From contig JAGYKE010000005.1 of NCBI GenBank assembly GCA_018401465.1, positions 124,001-188,000 on the forward strand: a stretch of 64,000 nt of DNA. Reading direction: 5' to 3'. Below are positions 34,722 through 45,138 of this stretch, piece after piece (the first letter of the stretch is position 1; each line of letters starts with the position of its first letter). The notes beneath the pieces are model-generated. The model ran no database searches. It saw nothing but the letters and a program-made list of their open reading frames with translations, and was not told the origin of the DNA. The DNA is from Aestuariivita sp. (lineage in GTDB: Bacteria > Pseudomonadota > Alphaproteobacteria > Rhodobacterales > Rhodobacteraceae). The translations under genes were made by a program, and so were the position numbers.

Positions 34722-36808
34722 TACTCGGCCCCTCCGCCGATCGACATCCAGGTGATCAGCACGGCGATGCCGACGACCATCCAGAAGGCATAGGTGAAGA
34801 TGTATCCCGACTGCGCCCGACCGGCGAGGCGCGTGAAGAACGGCACGATGCCCATGGCGACGCCGTTGATCGCGCCGTCGATGACGTTGCCGTCACCCTT
34901 GCGCCAGAAGACCCGGCCGATGCCGATCGCGGGCTTCACGAAGATCGCGTCATACAGCTCGTCGAAATACCATTTGTTCTTGAGGAACAGGTAAAGCGGG
35001 CGCTGGTTCTCGGCCAACCGGCCCGGCAGCGACGGGTTGATCAGATAGAACCAGATCGCGATCCCCAGCCCCAGAAGCATCGCGACAAAGGGCGACAGCT
35101 TGACCCAGGTCGGCACGTAATGCGCTTCGTGCAGGATATGGTTGTCCGGCGCGACATAGATGCCGCCTTCGCCCGGCGCGCCGTCGAAGGCGTATTTCAG
35201 CTCGGACGCCTTGGGATTGGCCGCGGCGAAGGCGGCGGCCTCCTCAGTGCCGGGCGTGGCATAATGCGTGCCGAAGAACTTGGCGACCTCGTTGGTCTTG
35301 CCGAAGAAGCTCGAATACCAGATCGCGCCTGCAAAAGTCGCACCCAGCGCCAGAACGCCCAGCGGGATCAGCATGGTCATGGGGCTTTCATGAGCGTGCT
35401 CATGCGTGTGCCTGTCGCCGCGCGCCTCGCCGAAGAAGGTCAGGAACATCAGCCGCCACGAATAGAACGATGTGAAGAGCGCCGCGATCACCAGAAGCCA
35501 GAAGGCATAGCCCCCTTGAGTTCCGGCATAGGCGCCTTCGATCACCGCGTCCTTCGATGCAAAGCCCGCAAACCCGATCCAGCCGGTCAGCGGAATGCCT
35601 ACCCCGGTGATGGCAAGCGTGCCGATCATCATCGCCCAGAAGGTATAGGGGATCTTTTTGCGCAGGCCGCCATAGTTCGTCATGTCCTGTTCGTGGTGCA
35701 TCGCGTGGATCACGCTGCCTGCGCCCAGAAACAGCATCGCCTTGAAGAAGGCATGCGTGAACAGGTGGAACATAGCCACCGAATAAAGCCCCACACCCGC
35801 GGCCACGAACATGTAGCCCAGCTGCGAACAGGTGGAATAGGCGATCACGCGCTTGATGTCGGTCTGAACCAGACCGACCGTCGCGGCGAAGAAGGCCGTG
35901 GTCGCCCCCAGAACGGTGATGAAGGCCGTGGCATGCGGCGCGAATTCCATGATCGGCGACATCCGGCAGACAAGGAACACGCCCGCCGTCACCATCGTCG
36001 CGGCATGGATGAGCGCAGACACCGGTGTCGGGCCTTCCATCGCGTCGGGCAGCCATGTGTGCAGGATGAGCTGCGCCGATTTCCCCATCGCCCCTATGAA
36101 CAGAAGGAAGGCGATCAATTCGGCGGCGTTCCACGACGTCCAGAGGAAGGTGAGCTGCGTTTCCGCCAGTGTGGATGCTGCGGCGAAGACATCCGCGAAA
36201 TTGACGGAATCGACGAGGAAGAACAGCGCGAAGATACCCAGCGCAAAGCCGAAATCGCCCACGCGGTTCACGACAAAGGCCTTGATCGCGGCAGCATTGG
36301 CCGACGGCTTGCGGTAGTAGAACCCGATCAGAAGATAGGACGCGACGCCCACGCCTTCCCAGCCGAAGAACATCTGAACAAGGTTGTCGGCGGTCACCAG
36401 CATCAGCATGGCAAAGGTGAAGAACGACAGGTAGGCAAAGAAGCGCGGGCGGTACACCTCGCCCTCGCGCCAATTGTCGTCATGGGCCATGTAGCCGAAG
36501 GAATACAGGTGCACGAGCGCCGAGACCGTGGTGATCACGATCAGCATGATCGCGGTCAGCCGGTCCATGCGGATCGCCCAGTCGGTGGACAGCGTCCCGC
36601 TTTCGATCCAGCGCAGGATCGAGACGGTGTAATGCCCGCCCGCATGCGCGGTCGGATCGAAGGTCAGGAACACGACCCAGGACAGGATCGCGGACAGGAA
36701 CAGAAGACCGGTGGCGACCCACATCGCCGCCGTCTCGCCCATGATCTTCCAGCCGAAGCCGCACAGAAGGGCACCGACCAGCGGCGCGAAGAGGATGATC
36801 GACTCCAT
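34721..36808 (-). CDS. nuoL: NADH-quinone oxidoreductase subunit L
   Basis: Largest antiporter-like subunit, with the long lateral helix that ties the membrane arm together. The 695-residue protein shows [20 protein letters not shown] with the channel Glu (about residue 150), [20 protein letters not shown] with channel Lys and His, and [14 protein letters not shown]. The extended C-terminal region after about residue 500, including a 70-residue soluble loop ([18 protein letters not shown] and following), leads to the lateral helix. The length is slightly above that of E. coli NuoL (613) and normal for alphaproteobacteria. Confidence 0.96.
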   Translation of the reverse strand: MESIILFAPLVGALLCGFGWKIMGETAAMWVATGLLFLSAILSWVVFLTFDPTAHAGGHYTVSILRWIESGTLSTDWAIRMDRLTAIMLIVITTVSALVHLYSFGYMAHDDNWREGEVYRPRFFAYLSFFTFAMLMLVTADNLVQMFFGWEGVGVASYLLIGFYYRKPSANAAAIKAFVVNRVGDFGFALGIFALFFLVDSVNFADVFAAASTLAETQLTFLWTSWNAAELIAFLLFIGAMGKSAQLILHTWLPDAMEGPTPVSALIHAATMVTAGVFLVCRMSPIMEFAPHATAFITVLGATTAFFAATVGLVQTDIKRVIAYSTCSQLGYMFVAAGVGLYSVAMFHLFTHAFFKAMLFLGAGSVIHAMHHEQDMTNYGGLRKKIPYTFWAMMIGTLAITGVGIPLTGWIGFAGFASKDAVIEGAYAGTQGGYAFWLLVIAALFTSFYSWRLMFLTFFGEARGDRHTHEHAHESPMTMLIPLGVLALGATFAGAIWYSSFFGKTNEVAKFFGTHYATPGTEEAAAFAAANPKASELKYAFDGAPGEGGIYVAPDNHILHEAHYVPTWVKLSPFVAMLLGLGIAIWFYLINPSLPGRLAENQRPLYLFLKNKWYFDELYDAIFVKPAIGIGRVFWRKGDGNVIDGAINGVAMGIVPFFTRLAGRAQSGYIFTYAFWMVVGIAVLITWMSIGGGAE

Positions 36809-36812
36809 TGCC

Positions 36813-37118
36813 TTAGCCCTTCATCACGTTGACGTCTTCGACCGCGATCGTGCCGCGGTTGCGGAAGAAGCAGACAAGGATCGCAAGCCCGATCGCAGCC
36901 TCGGCCGCGGCGACGGTCAGCACGAACAGCGTGAAGACCTGCCCCACCAGATCACCCAGGAAGGCCGAGAAGGCCACAAGGTTGATGTTCACCGCCAGCA
37001 GCATCAATTCGATGCTCATCAGCAGGATGATGATGTTCTTTCGGTTGAGAAACAGCCCGAAGATACCGATGACGAACAGCGTCGCCGCCACCGTCAGGTA
37101 ATGCTCCAATCCTATCAT
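36813..37118 (-). CDS. nuoK: NADH-quinone oxidoreductase subunit K
   Basis: Small membrane subunit of complex I with three helices, 101 residues. The conserved glutamates that carry protons are in [16 protein letters not shown] (about residue 36) and [17 protein letters not shown] (about residue 72). The ATG at 37118 is preceded by GGAGGG. The next upstream gene, nuoJ, ends 106 bases away, an unusually long spacer for this operon. Confidence 0.96.
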   Translation of the reverse strand: MIGLEHYLTVAATLFVIGIFGLFLNRKNIIILLMSIELMLLAVNINLVAFSAFLGDLVGQVFTLFVLTVAAAEAAIGLAILVCFFRNRGTIAVEDVNVMKG

Positions 37119-37194
37119 CCGTCCCTCCGGGGTTTGCCCCGATTGATTACCGATTGGTTAAACCGTCTCGGCAACCCATTGATTTTCCGTGCGC

Positions 37195-37217
37195 CCCACG
37201 CCGTCCCAGCGTGGGAC
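37195..37217 (-). promoter_or_regulatory. Overlapping alternative hairpins between nuoJ and nuoK
   Basis: CCCACGC (37195-37201) and GCGTGGG (37209-37215) form a perfect 7-base inverted repeat. GTCCCA (37203-37208) and TGGGAC (37212-37217) form another that shares bases with the first, so only one can form at a time. Both lie just after the nuoJ stop in a 106-base gap inside the otherwise tight operon. They could be an mRNA processing or attenuation site, or a stabilising 3' end for the upstream segment. Confidence 0.4.
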
Positions 37218-37224
37218 ACCCAAT

Positions 37225-37827
37225 TCACAGCCCCTGCCCCGGCTTCACGTCGCGCAGCTCCATCGCCTTGGCCGGGTCGCGGTACATCTGCGCCAGCACG
37301 TCCTGCCGCTTGATGTCGGACCGGTGGCGCAGGGTCAGCACGATGGCCCCGATCATGGCCACCAGCAAGATCAGCCCCGACAGCTGGAACAGCAGGAAAT
37401 ACTGGTCGTAAAGGATCAGCCCCAACGCCTCGGTGTTGTGCCGGTCGGTGGGGGTGACCTGCGCGCGCAGGCCCTCTGCCGCCGCGTTCGATTCCCACGC
37501 CCCGAAGGCCATCACGAACTGCATCAGGATCACCACCCCGATCAGCAGCGCCAGCGGCATGTATTTCGCCATCTCGGCCTTCAGCGCCGCGAAATCGACG
37601 TCGAGCATCATGACCACGAACAAAAACAGCACCGCGACCGCGCCCACATAAACGATGATCAGCAGCATCGCGACGAATTCCGCCCCCAGCAGAACGAACA
37701 GCCCCGCCGCCGACAGAAACGCCAGGATCAGCCAGAGCACCGAATGCACCGGATTGCGGCTGACCACGGTGAACAGCCCGCCCGCGATCACGCAGATCGC
37801 GAAGAGATAGAATGCAAAGACGCTCAT
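37225..37827 (-). CDS. nuoJ: NADH-quinone oxidoreductase subunit J
   Basis: Membrane subunit of complex I with five helices, 200 residues. The glycine-containing helix with the pi-bulge region appears as [22 protein letters not shown] (the [16 protein letters not shown] motif is nearly invariant). I start at the ATG at 37827 ([17 protein letters not shown]); the frame extends upstream only as a shadow of the next gene. It overlaps the carboxymuconolactone-decarboxylase-like gene by 4 bases. Confidence 0.95.
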   Translation of the reverse strand: MSVFAFYLFAICVIAGGLFTVVSRNPVHSVLWLILAFLSAAGLFVLLGAEFVAMLLIIVYVGAVAVLFLFVVMMLDVDFAALKAEMAKYMPLALLIGVVILMQFVMAFGAWESNAAAEGLRAQVTPTDRHNTEALGLILYDQYFLLFQLSGLILLVAMIGAIVLTLRHRSDIKRQDVLAQMYRDPAKAMELRDVKPGQGL

Positions 37828-38237
37828 GCCTGGCCCTCCGCCTTGTCGGCGTCCATCGCCGCGCGCGCCAGTTCCAGCGCCCGCGTCATTGCCGGGATGC
37901 CGGCGAAGACCGACATCTGGCCGATGGTCTCGACGATTTCCTGCTTCCGCGCGCCCGCTTCCAGCGCATGGCGCACCGTCTGGCGCACCGCCGCGTCGGC
38001 CTGCGCGCCCTGCATCGTCAGCCCCGCCAGCGTCAGCAGAAGCCGCGTCTTGGCGTCCAGCCCGTCCTTGTTCAGCGCATTGCCGAACCAGAATTCCATC
38101 ACCTCTTTCGGCATTGTGGGCCAGAGCGACTCGAACGCGCGGGTGTCGAAGCTTTCGAGCGCGGGATTGAACGCCTTCGCCATCTCGTGCGCCTGCGCCA
38201 TCATCGCCTCGAACGGGTTGCGGGGGGTGTCGGTCAT
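37824..38237 (-). CDS. Carboxymuconolactone decarboxylase-like protein within the nuo operon
   Basis: A 137-residue all-helical protein of the CMD/AhpD-like fold: [20 protein letters not shown] then [19 protein letters not shown]-like sequence ([20 protein letters not shown]) and ALELAR. It contains no cysteine at all, so it cannot carry the CxxC redox centre of AhpD. It overlaps nuoI upstream and nuoJ downstream by 4 bases each (ATGA), so it is made together with complex I. Its role there is unknown; a structural or assembly part is a guess. The start at 38237 ([13 protein letters not shown]) is preferred to 38285. Confidence 0.8.
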   Translation of the reverse strand: MTDTPRNPFEAMMAQAHEMAKAFNPALESFDTRAFESLWPTMPKEVMEFWFGNALNKDGLDAKTRLLLTLAGLTMQGAQADAAVRQTVRHALEAGARKQEIVETIGQMSVFAGIPAMTRALELARAAMDADKAEGQA

Positions 38238-38728
38238 CGGTAGGGCGCGTCCAGTTCGAGGTTGCGCGCGATCTGCGCCTCCCACCGGTCACCATTGGCC
38301 AGAAGCTTGTCCTTGTCATAGAACAGCTCTTCGCGCGTCTCGGTGGCGAATTCGAAATTGGGGCCTTCGACGATGGCATCAACCGGGCAGGCCTCCTGGC
38401 AGAAGCCGCAATAGATGCACTTGGTCATGTCGATGTCATAGCGCGTCGTGCGGCGCGACCCGTCCTCGCGCGGTTCGGCGTCGATGGTGATGGCCTGCGC
38501 GGGGCAGATCGCCTCGCAGAGCTTGCACGCGATGCAGCGCTCTTCGCCGTTGGGATAGCGGCGCAGCGCGTGTTCACCGCGGAAGCGCGGGGAAAGCGGC
38601 CCCTTTTCGTGCGGGTAGTTGATGGTCGCCTTCGGCGCGAAGAAGTATTTCAGCCCCAGCTTCATGCCCTTGGCGAAATCCGCCAGCAGGAAGTACTTGG
38701 CCGCTCGGGTGTAATCCATCTGCGTCAT
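38234..38728 (-). CDS. nuoI: NADH-quinone oxidoreductase subunit I
   Basis: Carries the two 4Fe-4S clusters N6a and N6b that pass electrons to NuoB. The 164-residue protein has two ferredoxin motifs, [12 protein letters not shown] (about residues 62-73) and [12 protein letters not shown] (about 101-112). The start at 38728 ([18 protein letters not shown]) is the usual alphaproteobacterial N terminus; upstream residues shadow nuoH. Two bases separate it from nuoH. Confidence 0.96.
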   Translation of the reverse strand: MTQMDYTRAAKYFLLADFAKGMKLGLKYFFAPKATINYPHEKGPLSPRFRGEHALRRYPNGEERCIACKLCEAICPAQAITIDAEPREDGSRRTTRYDIDMTKCIYCGFCQEACPVDAIVEGPNFEFATETREELFYDKDKLLANGDRWEAQIARNLELDAPYR

Positions 38729-38730
38729 GC

Positions 38731-39768
38731 TTATGCTCCCGTGCTCCAGCGGGCGAAGATGCCCCAGAACCAGCCGAATTTCGCCGCGAAGGCAACGAAC
38801 ACGACCCAACCCAGCGAGAAGGGCAGGAAGACCTTCCAGCCGATGCGCATCAGCTGGTCATAGCGGTAGCGGGGCGTGATCGCCTTCACCATTGCGAAGA
38901 GGAAGAAGAAGAACGCCATCTTCGCGATCATCCAGTGCGGCCCGTCGGGCAGGAACGGGATGGGCGACAGCCAGCCGCCGAAGAACAAAAGGCTCATCAG
39001 CGCGCACATGAGGAAGATGGCGATGTATTCGCCCGCCATGAACAGCAGGAAGGGCGTCGAGGAATATTCGACCTGATAGCCCGCCACCAGTTCCGATTCC
39101 GCTTCCGGAAGGTCGAAGGGCGGGCGGTTGGTCTCTGCCAGCGCCGAGATGAAGAACAGGAACACCATCGGCAGATGCGGCAGCCAGTACCAGCCGAAGA
39201 AGCCGTAGGCGGTGTCCTGCGCGTTCACGATGGCGCCGAAGTTCATGCTGCCGGTGGATAGGATCACCCCGATGATGATCAGGCCGATCGACACCTCGTA
39301 GGAAATCATCTGCGCGGCCGAGCGGAGCGACCCGAGGAACGGGTATTTCGAGTTGGACGCCCACCCCCCCATGATGACCCCGTAGACCTCGAGCGAGGAG
39401 ATCGCGAAGACATAAAGGATCGCCACGTTGATGTCCGACAGCACCCAGCCTTCGTTGAAGGGAATCACCGCCCAGGCGATCAGCGCGAGCACGAAGGACA
39501 GCATGGGCGCGAGCATGAAGACCGTCTTGTCGGCCCCCGCCGGCACGACGACTTCCTTGACCACGTATTTCAGCGCATCCGCCACCGTCTGCAGAAGCCC
39601 GTAAGCCCCCACCACGTTCGGCCCGCGCCTCATCTGGACCGCGGCCCAGATCTTGCGGTCGCCATAGACAAGGAACAGCAGGCTCAGCATCACGAAGGCA
39701 ACAACAGCAAGCACTTGCGCCAGGATCAGGACGCCAACGCCTGCAGTTGTGGTGAAGAAATCAGCCAT
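38731..39768 (-). CDS. nuoH: NADH-quinone oxidoreductase subunit H
   Basis: Membrane subunit that forms the quinone chamber with NuoB and NuoD. The 345-residue protein has eight hydrophobic helices. Conserved loops are visible: [18 protein letters not shown] (about residues 36-53), [20 protein letters not shown] (about 210-229) with its cluster of acidic residues, and [17 protein letters not shown] near the C terminus. Six bases separate it from the upstream lipoprotein gene. Confidence 0.97.
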   Translation of the reverse strand: MADFFTTTAGVGVLILAQVLAVVAFVMLSLLFLVYGDRKIWAAVQMRRGPNVVGAYGLLQTVADALKYVVKEVVVPAGADKTVFMLAPMLSFVLALIAWAVIPFNEGWVLSDINVAILYVFAISSLEVYGVIMGGWASNSKYPFLGSLRSAAQMISYEVSIGLIIIGVILSTGSMNFGAIVNAQDTAYGFFGWYWLPHLPMVFLFFISALAETNRPPFDLPEAESELVAGYQVEYSSTPFLLFMAGEYIAIFLMCALMSLLFFGGWLSPIPFLPDGPHWMIAKMAFFFFLFAMVKAITPRYRYDQLMRIGWKVFLPFSLGWVVFVAFAAKFGWFWGIFARWSTGA

Positions 39769-39774
39769 GTGTCA

Positions 39775-40167
39775 TCACACCATTGGAATTCCGTTTTCCG
39801 CGCAATCGGCGGCCACGACTTCGGCGTCGATGGTGCGCAGACCGCGCGGCAGGGAAGGCGAGATGGTGTAAACAGCATCCGCTGCCCAAAGGCCACCCGT
39901 CTCGTATACGTTTGTGCGCAAATGCCGCGCAAAACCGAAGCCTCGGATCAGCGCATATTGCGCCGCCGCGCATTCGGCATAGGACTCCACATCCAAAGGC
40001 GTGCGCGCGCCGGTCATCGTCACCTTGAACTGCACCAGATCGCCTTCCAGAAGGCGCGTTTCGATCCCCCGGTAATCGGGGGCAAAGACCGGCCCTGCCC
40101 CGGCCTGATCGTCACAGCCGGCCAGCGCGACAAGCGCGGATATCGCAAGCCCGCCGCGCGCCATCAT
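39775..40167 (-). CDS. Small lipoprotein within the nuo operon
   Basis: A 130-residue predicted lipoprotein: [20 protein letters not shown] has a signal peptide with lipobox LAGC, lipidated at Cys18. The mature part has three further cysteines ([10 protein letters not shown] and ADCAENG regions), no known motif and mostly beta/alpha mixed composition. It overlaps nuoG by 4 bases and is followed by nuoH. It may be a periplasmic accessory of complex I or simply co-transcribed; I do not recognise a family. Confidence 0.7.
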   Translation of the reverse strand: MMARGGLAISALVALAGCDDQAGAGPVFAPDYRGIETRLLEGDLVQFKVTMTGARTPLDVESYAECAAAQYALIRGFGFARHLRTNVYETGGLWAADAVYTISPSLPRGLRTIDAEVVAADCAENGIPMV

Positions 40168-42182
40168 TCGGCGGCGATCTTCGCCTCGCCGCGGGCGCGC
40201 GCCATGGCCGAAAGCTCGGCCATGAGCGTGCTGGCCCGCGCGATCGGGTTGGTCAGGTAGAAGTCGCGTACGGCGTTGCGGAAACCGGCCTCGCCCAGAG
40301 GGCCCGCAGGGACCGGCACCCAGCCGTTCGCGGGCACCTCGTCGATGCGGGCCAGATGCGGCACCGCCGCCACCAGCTTCTGGCGCAGCTGCGCAAGGCT
40401 GTCCCAGGGCAGCGGGCTGCCCAGTTCGCCCGACAGCGCCCGCAGGATCGCCCAGTTCTCTTTCGCCTGACCGGGGGCAAAGCCCGCGCGCATGGCCAGT
40501 TGCGGGCGGCCTTCGGTGTTCACGAAAAGCCCGTTCTCTTCGGTATAGGCGGCGGCAGGCAGAATGATGTCGGCGCGGTGCGCGCCGCGGTCGCCATGGC
40601 TGCCCTGATAGATGACGGTCGGCCCCGCCGCGATCTCGATCTCGTCGGCACCAAGGTTGAAGATCACGTCGGCGTCACGGACCGCGTCCATGCCGCCATC
40701 CGTCACCGCGCCCACGTCCATCGCGCCCACCCGCCCGGCGGCGGTGTGCAGCACCATGAAGCCCGACTTGCTGCGGTCTGCAAAGGCCATCGCATGGCCC
40801 AGCACGGCGCCACCGTCCGCTTCGTTCAGCGCGCCCTGCCCCACGATGATGATGCTGGGCTTGTCCAGCATGTGGTCGATCTTCTTGTCGGCCAGCGACG
40901 CGAGCGTCGCGCGCCCGTCGCCCATGTGGACGTAGGGATAGGTGAGATCGACCTGTTCCCCGATGAGCGCGATCTTCGCGCCCCGCGTCCAGGCCTTGCG
41001 CAGGCGCGCATTCAGCACCGGCGCCTCGTCGCGCGGGTTGGTGCCGATGAGCATGATGAATTCGGCCGTGTCGATATCTTCGACCTTCGCCGTCCCGACA
41101 TAGGCCGACCGGTTGCCGGCGGTCAGCTTCGCGCCATCGGTGCGGCATTCCACGACACCGCCCTGCCCTTCGACCAGATGCCTGAGGCTGAAGGCCGCCT
41201 CGGTCGGGGCCAGATCGCCCACCAGACCGGCCAGTTTCTTCGCGCCCTTGACCGCCGTCGCGGCTGCGGCCAGCGCTTCGGGCCACGAGGCGGGGCGCAG
41301 CTTGCCGTTTTCACGGATATAGGGCGTATCAAGCCGCTGGCGGCGCAGCCCGTCCCAGACGAAGCGCGTCTTGTCGGAAATCCATTCCTCGTTCACGCCG
41401 TCATGGTTGCGGGGCAGGAACCGCATCACTTCGCGGCCCTTGGTATCGACCCGGATGTTCGACCCCAGCGCATCCATCACGTCGACCGATTCCGTCTTGG
41501 TCAGTTCCCACGGCCGCGCGGTGAAGGCGTAAGGTTTGGACACCAGCGCGCCCACCGGGCACAGGTCGATGATGTTGCCCTGCAGGTTGGAATTCAGCGT
41601 CTCGCCCAGATAGGAGGTGATCTCGCTGTCCTCGCCGCGGCCAGTCTGGCCCATCTGGGTGATGCCGGCCACTTCGGTCGTGAAGCGGACGCAGCGCGTG
41701 CAGGAAATGCAGCGCGTCATGTGGGTTTCGACGAGCGGGCCGAGGTTCAGATCCTCGACCGCGCGCTTGGGTTCGCGGTAGCGGCTGAAATCGACGCCAT
41801 AGGCCATCGCCTGATCCTGCAGGTCACATTCGCCGCCCTGATCGCAGATCGGGCAATCGAGCGGGTGATTGATGAGCAGGAACTCCATCACCCCTTCGCG
41901 CGCCTTCTTAACCATCGGCGAATTGGTCTTCACCAGCGGCGGCTGGCCTTCCGGACCGGGGCGCAGATCGCGCACCTGCATCGCGCAGGAGGCCGCGGGC
42001 TTGGGCGGGCCGCCCACCACCTCGACCAGGCACATCCGGCAGTTGCCGGCGATCGACAGCCGTTCATGGTAGCAGAAGCGCGGGATTTCGATGCCAGCGA
42101 CCTCGCAGGCCTGGATCAGGGTCATCGCCCCGTCCACTTCCACTTCGATACCGTCGATGTTGATCTTGCGCAGGTCGGACAT
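40164..42182 (-). CDS. nuoG: NADH-quinone oxidoreductase subunit G
   Basis: Largest peripheral-arm subunit, with one 2Fe-2S and at least two 4Fe-4S clusters. The 672-residue protein has a 2Fe-2S domain ([19 protein letters not shown] and PAASC), a His-Cys 4Fe-4S motif in [20 protein letters not shown] (about residues 105-125) and the classic [18 protein letters not shown] segment, followed by a molybdopterin-oxidoreductase-like domain without catalytic residues. The length equals that of Paracoccus Nqo3. The extra cluster N7 motif of E. coli NuoG is not evident. Confidence 0.96.
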   Translation of the reverse strand: MSDLRKINIDGIEVEVDGAMTLIQACEVAGIEIPRFCYHERLSIAGNCRMCLVEVVGGPPKPAASCAMQVRDLRPGPEGQPPLVKTNSPMVKKAREGVMEFLLINHPLDCPICDQGGECDLQDQAMAYGVDFSRYREPKRAVEDLNLGPLVETHMTRCISCTRCVRFTTEVAGITQMGQTGRGEDSEITSYLGETLNSNLQGNIIDLCPVGALVSKPYAFTARPWELTKTESVDVMDALGSNIRVDTKGREVMRFLPRNHDGVNEEWISDKTRFVWDGLRRQRLDTPYIRENGKLRPASWPEALAAAATAVKGAKKLAGLVGDLAPTEAAFSLRHLVEGQGGVVECRTDGAKLTAGNRSAYVGTAKVEDIDTAEFIMLIGTNPRDEAPVLNARLRKAWTRGAKIALIGEQVDLTYPYVHMGDGRATLASLADKKIDHMLDKPSIIIVGQGALNEADGGAVLGHAMAFADRSKSGFMVLHTAAGRVGAMDVGAVTDGGMDAVRDADVIFNLGADEIEIAAGPTVIYQGSHGDRGAHRADIILPAAAYTEENGLFVNTEGRPQLAMRAGFAPGQAKENWAILRALSGELGSPLPWDSLAQLRQKLVAAVPHLARIDEVPANGWVPVPAGPLGEAGFRNAVRDFYLTNPIARASTLMAELSAMARARGEAKIAAE

Positions 42183-42185
42183 GGA

Positions 42186-42599
42186 TCACTTTGCCTTCAG
42201 TAACGCGCCCACGGGGCTGTTGCTTGCGATCTCTTCAAGGCCGTAACGGCAGAGATCGTCGGGATTGTCGGGGTCGACGCCGCGGGCGGCGAACATGGCC
42301 GCCGCGCGGGCCTTCATGCGGTCTTTCTCGGCGTCGCTGTCGACATAGGCGTCGATTTCGGCCTGCGTGTAGCCCAGCGACCGCGCATGGCGGTTGAGAT
42401 CGCGCAGGATCCCCATGGCCTTGAACACCCGGCCATCGAGCGCATCGCAGCGCCGGCGCACCAGATTGGCGAGCGCGATCTGATAAAGGCCGTCATCGAT
42501 CACCGTGACCTGGCTGAGCGGCGGGCGTGCCTCGGCCTTTCCGGCTGCGGGAAGCAACAGAAGAAAGGCGGCGGCAAGCGTGGTCAGAACCTGTTTCAT
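42186..42599 (-). CDS. Secreted DUF5333-like protein within the nuo operon
   Basis: A 137-residue protein with a signal peptide (MKQVLTTLAAAFLLLLPAAG, cut near AEA at residue 23). The mature part is helical with a Cys pair (VRRRCDALDG and DLCRYGLEE), consistent with one periplasmic disulfide. From memory, Rhodobacterales nuo operons carry a protein of this type known as DUF5333. I start at the ATG at 42599 because upstream residues lack a signal-like pattern. It lies three bases upstream of the nuoG start. Function unknown. Confidence 0.72.
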   Translation of the reverse strand: MKQVLTTLAAAFLLLLPAAGKAEARPPLSQVTVIDDGLYQIALANLVRRRCDALDGRVFKAMGILRDLNRHARSLGYTQAEIDAYVDSDAEKDRMKARAAAMFAARGVDPDNPDDLCRYGLEEIASNSPVGALLKAK

Positions 42600-42715
42600 G
42601 GCGGGATGTCCTTTCACCGAAGATGAAGGGACGACAGCGCGCCACCGCGCGCCGCTATGCAATATCAGCGGTGCTGCAGGGGCATCACATGGGCCGATAT
42701 CCGCACAGGTCAGCA

Positions 42716-43051
42716 TCACGGGCGGCACGACCCCTGGAAGGTCAGCGCATCGCGGTCGATGACAAGGCTTTCGCGCGGCGTGTCCGGTCCGATTGTCCAG
42801 AGGATGTCGGAGGTGCCGTAATTCTCGATGCAGTACTTCATGCCCTCGTAGCGCGCCGCCTCGACGGCGCCGTCGATCGAGGCCGAGACAGGCGACACGG
42901 TCGCCGTGAAGACACGCCGGTCGTCTTTCGACACCGCCGCCGCCTTGCCCCGGAAGGCCTGCCCATCGAAGAGGATGCGATCATCCTTTCGGTTGCAGGC
43001 GGGCACCGCCACCAGGGCGGCAAGGGCAATCAGAAGGGCAGTCTTGGTCAT
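42716..43051 (-). CDS. Small lipoprotein within the nuo operon
   Basis: A 111-residue predicted lipoprotein. The N terminus MTKTALLIALAALVAVPACN ends with a VPAC lipobox (Cys19). Two more cysteines (MKYCIENYG and FQGSCRP) could form a disulfide in the periplasm. The rest is short beta-rich sequence without a known motif. The ATG at 43051 is chosen for the signal peptide. It is followed by a 116-base gap before the DUF5333-like gene, which shows no further gene. Confidence 0.65.
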   Translation of the reverse strand: MTKTALLIALAALVAVPACNRKDDRILFDGQAFRGKAAAVSKDDRRVFTATVSPVSASIDGAVEAARYEGMKYCIENYGTSDILWTIGPDTPRESLVIDRDALTFQGSCRP

Positions 43052-43056
43052 GGTCC

Positions 43057-43554
43057 TCACTCCGCCGCAACGGGCGCGCATCTTGCGTCGCGCCACAGGG
43101 TCACGTCTTTCAAATGCGCCCAGCCGAAGGCATGATCGCTGTCGCCGTGCGCTTTCAGATGGTCAAGCCGGGCAAGGCCTTCTTCCAATGTCGGGCGATG
43201 GCCCGGCTGTACCCACCACATGACGAAATGCATCTCGCCCAGAACCTCGAACCAGTCCCGGCGGCGTTCGTAGAACTGCTTGTGCACCGTGCCCCAGACA
43301 AAGCGTTCGAGGCTGGGCGCGTCTTCCCACAAAGTCAGGTTCGCCACGAATTGCGGATCGTCGCCGATGTTGTTTTCGGTATTGCCCGTTCCCGGTTCGC
43401 CCGACCCTTCCATCATCCAGACGAAGCCCGGCATGCGTTTGCCCAGACCGTTCACAAGGTCGAGATTGGCCATGAATTCGCCCACGCGCGGGTCGTCCGT
43501 CGGCGCAAGCAGCCGACCGATGTTCAGTTCCGCAAGATGCATGGTTGCGTTCAT
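43057..43554 (-). CDS. DUF3291 domain protein within the nuo operon
   Basis: A 165-residue soluble protein with the DUF3291 pattern: HLAELNIGRLLAPTDDPRVG, VNGLGKRMPGFVWMMEG, LTLWEDAPSLERFVWGTVHK and FVMWWVQPGHRPTLEEGLAR. The fold is related to antibiotic-biosynthesis monooxygenase (ABM) ferredoxin-like barrels. Function in this context is unknown. It is 44 bases downstream of nuoF and shares the operon. Confidence 0.78.
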   Translation of the reverse strand: MNATMHLAELNIGRLLAPTDDPRVGEFMANLDLVNGLGKRMPGFVWMMEGSGEPGTGNTENNIGDDPQFVANLTLWEDAPSLERFVWGTVHKQFYERRRDWFEVLGEMHFVMWWVQPGHRPTLEEGLARLDHLKAHGDSDHAFGWAHLKDVTLWRDARCAPVAAE

Positions 43555-43598
43555 GGCTTCCTCACCTGCGGCACCTTGGCGGGGCGCCGCGACACTCC

Positions 43599-44897
43599 CT
43601 ACTCTGCCGCCACCGCGCTGATGCGGCCGGTCCTCTTGGCCTTGATGCGATCCTCAATCTCGTCGCGGAAGTTGCGGATCAGGCCCTGGATCGGCCATGC
43701 GGCCGCGTCGCCCAAGGCACAGATCGTGTGGCCTTCCACCTGCTTGGTCACGTCGAAGAGCATGTCGATCTCTTCGACCTCGGCCTCGCCCTTCACCAGG
43801 CGCTCCATCACCCGCATCATCCAGCCGGTGCCTTCGCGGCAGGGCGTGCACTGGCCGCAGCTTTCGTGCTTGTAGAATTTCGACAGCCGCCAGATCGCCT
43901 TGATGATGTCGGTCGAGTTGTCCATCACGATCACCGCCGCGGTGCCAAGGCCCGAGCCCAGCTCGCCCCGCAGGTAATCGAAGTCCATAAGCGCGTCCTT
44001 CATCTTTTCGCCGCGCACGCAAGGCACCGACGATCCACCGGGGATCACCGCCTTAAGGTTCTTCCAGCCCCCGCGCACGCCGCCGCAGTGCTTGTCGATA
44101 AGCTCCTCGAAGCTGACCGACATCGCCTCTTCCACGACGCAGGGGTTGTTCACATGGCCCGAGATCGCGAAAATCTTGGTGCCCGCGTTGTTCTGACGGC
44201 CGAAGCCCGCGAACCACGACGCGCCGCGCCGCAAGATGGTGGGCACCACCGCGATGGATTCGACGTTGTTCACCGTCGTGGGGCAGCCATAAAGCCCCGC
44301 GCCTGCCGGGAAGGGCGGCTTCATCCGGGGCATGCCCTTCTTGCCTTCGAGGCTTTCGAGAAGCGCGGTTTCTTCGCCGCAGATATAGGCGCCCGCGCCG
44401 TGATGGAGGTAGAGGTCGAAATCCCAGCCCGACCCCGCGGCGTTGCGGCCCAGAAGCCCGGCGTCATAGGCCTCGTCGATGGCGTTCTGCAGCGCTTCCT
44501 TCTCGCGGATATATTCGCCACGGATGTAGATGTAGCAGGCATGCGCGTTCATCGCGAAAGCCGCGATCAGGCAGCCTTCGATCAGCGTATGCGGATCGTG
44601 GCGCATGATTTCCCGGTCCTTGCAGGTGCCGGGTTCGGATTCGTCCGCGTTCACGACCAGATAGCTGGGCCGCCCGTCGCTTTCCTTCGGCATAAAGGAC
44701 CACTTAAGACCCGTGGGGAAGCCCGCGCCGCCGCGCCCGCGCAGGCCCGACGCCTTCATCTCGGAGATGATCCAGTCGCGGCCCTTGGCGATGATCCCGG
44801 CCGTCCCGTCCCAGTGGCCGCGCGCCTGCGCGCCCTTCAGCGTGCGGTCGTGCATCCCGTAGAGGTTGGTGAAGATCCGGTCCTGATCCTTCAGCAT
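43599..44897 (-). CDS. nuoF: NADH-quinone oxidoreductase subunit F
   Basis: NADH-binding, FMN-containing entry point of complex I. The 432-residue protein has the NADH/FMN glycine loops [16 protein letters not shown] (about residues 60-75) and [19 protein letters not shown] (about 175-193), and the 4Fe-4S N3 ligands in [15 protein letters not shown] (about 350-364) plus a Cys near [13 protein letters not shown]. It acts with NuoE, encoded upstream, in the NADH dehydrogenase module. Confidence 0.97.
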   Translation of the reverse strand: MLKDQDRIFTNLYGMHDRTLKGAQARGHWDGTAGIIAKGRDWIISEMKASGLRGRGGAGFPTGLKWSFMPKESDGRPSYLVVNADESEPGTCKDREIMRHDPHTLIEGCLIAAFAMNAHACYIYIRGEYIREKEALQNAIDEAYDAGLLGRNAAGSGWDFDLYLHHGAGAYICGEETALLESLEGKKGMPRMKPPFPAGAGLYGCPTTVNNVESIAVVPTILRRGASWFAGFGRQNNAGTKIFAISGHVNNPCVVEEAMSVSFEELIDKHCGGVRGGWKNLKAVIPGGSSVPCVRGEKMKDALMDFDYLRGELGSGLGTAAVIVMDNSTDIIKAIWRLSKFYKHESCGQCTPCREGTGWMMRVMERLVKGEAEVEEIDMLFDVTKQVEGHTICALGDAAAWPIQGLIRNFRDEIEDRIKAKRTGRISAVAAE

Positions 44898-44904
44898 CTG
44901 CCGA

Positions 44905-45138
44905 TTATCCCTTGCTGTCCCGGCGCATCCGCCGGAGTTGCAGTATGTTCACGCCCGCGTAAATCAGCGCGGCCAGAGCGGCGAAGTCGAACAGGAACGC
45001 ATAGCGCCACGGCAACCCCACATATCCGCCGATCGCCTGAGCGCCGAGCCAGAGCACCATCGACCCCGCGATCACCACGGCGATGTGGCGACCCTTGGCT
45101 GCGATGGCCTTGTCCCGCTCGACGCTCATGCCCGTCAT
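44905..45138 (-). CDS. Small two-helix membrane protein within the nuo operon (DUF5337-like)
   Basis: A 77-residue protein with two hydrophobic helices (about residues 20-38 and 47-65) and a basic C terminus ([11 protein letters not shown]). The ATG at 45138 overlaps the stop of the preceding gene by 4 bases; another ATG at 45129 would remove three residues. It resembles small proteins in Rhodobacterales nuo operons that I recall as DUF5337. A supernumerary membrane subunit or assembly factor is possible but unproven. Confidence 0.68.
   Translation of the reverse strand: MTGMSVERDKAIAAKGRHIAVVIAGSMVLWLGAQAIGGYVGLPWRYAFLFDFAALAALIYAGVNILQLRRMRRDSKG

Noticed and set aside
31657-36832. Long plus-strand frames opposite nuoN, nuoM and nuoL (390-570 residues, very rich in His, Arg, Gln)
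   Set aside because: Antisense to membrane-protein genes; reversed hydrophobic codons produce such His/Gln/Arg-rich frames. No start context or motif.
37225-38382. A 385-residue frame suggesting a nuoJ fusion
   Set aside because: The extra N terminus is an out-of-frame reading of the CMD-like gene and nuoI; nuoJ starts at 37827.
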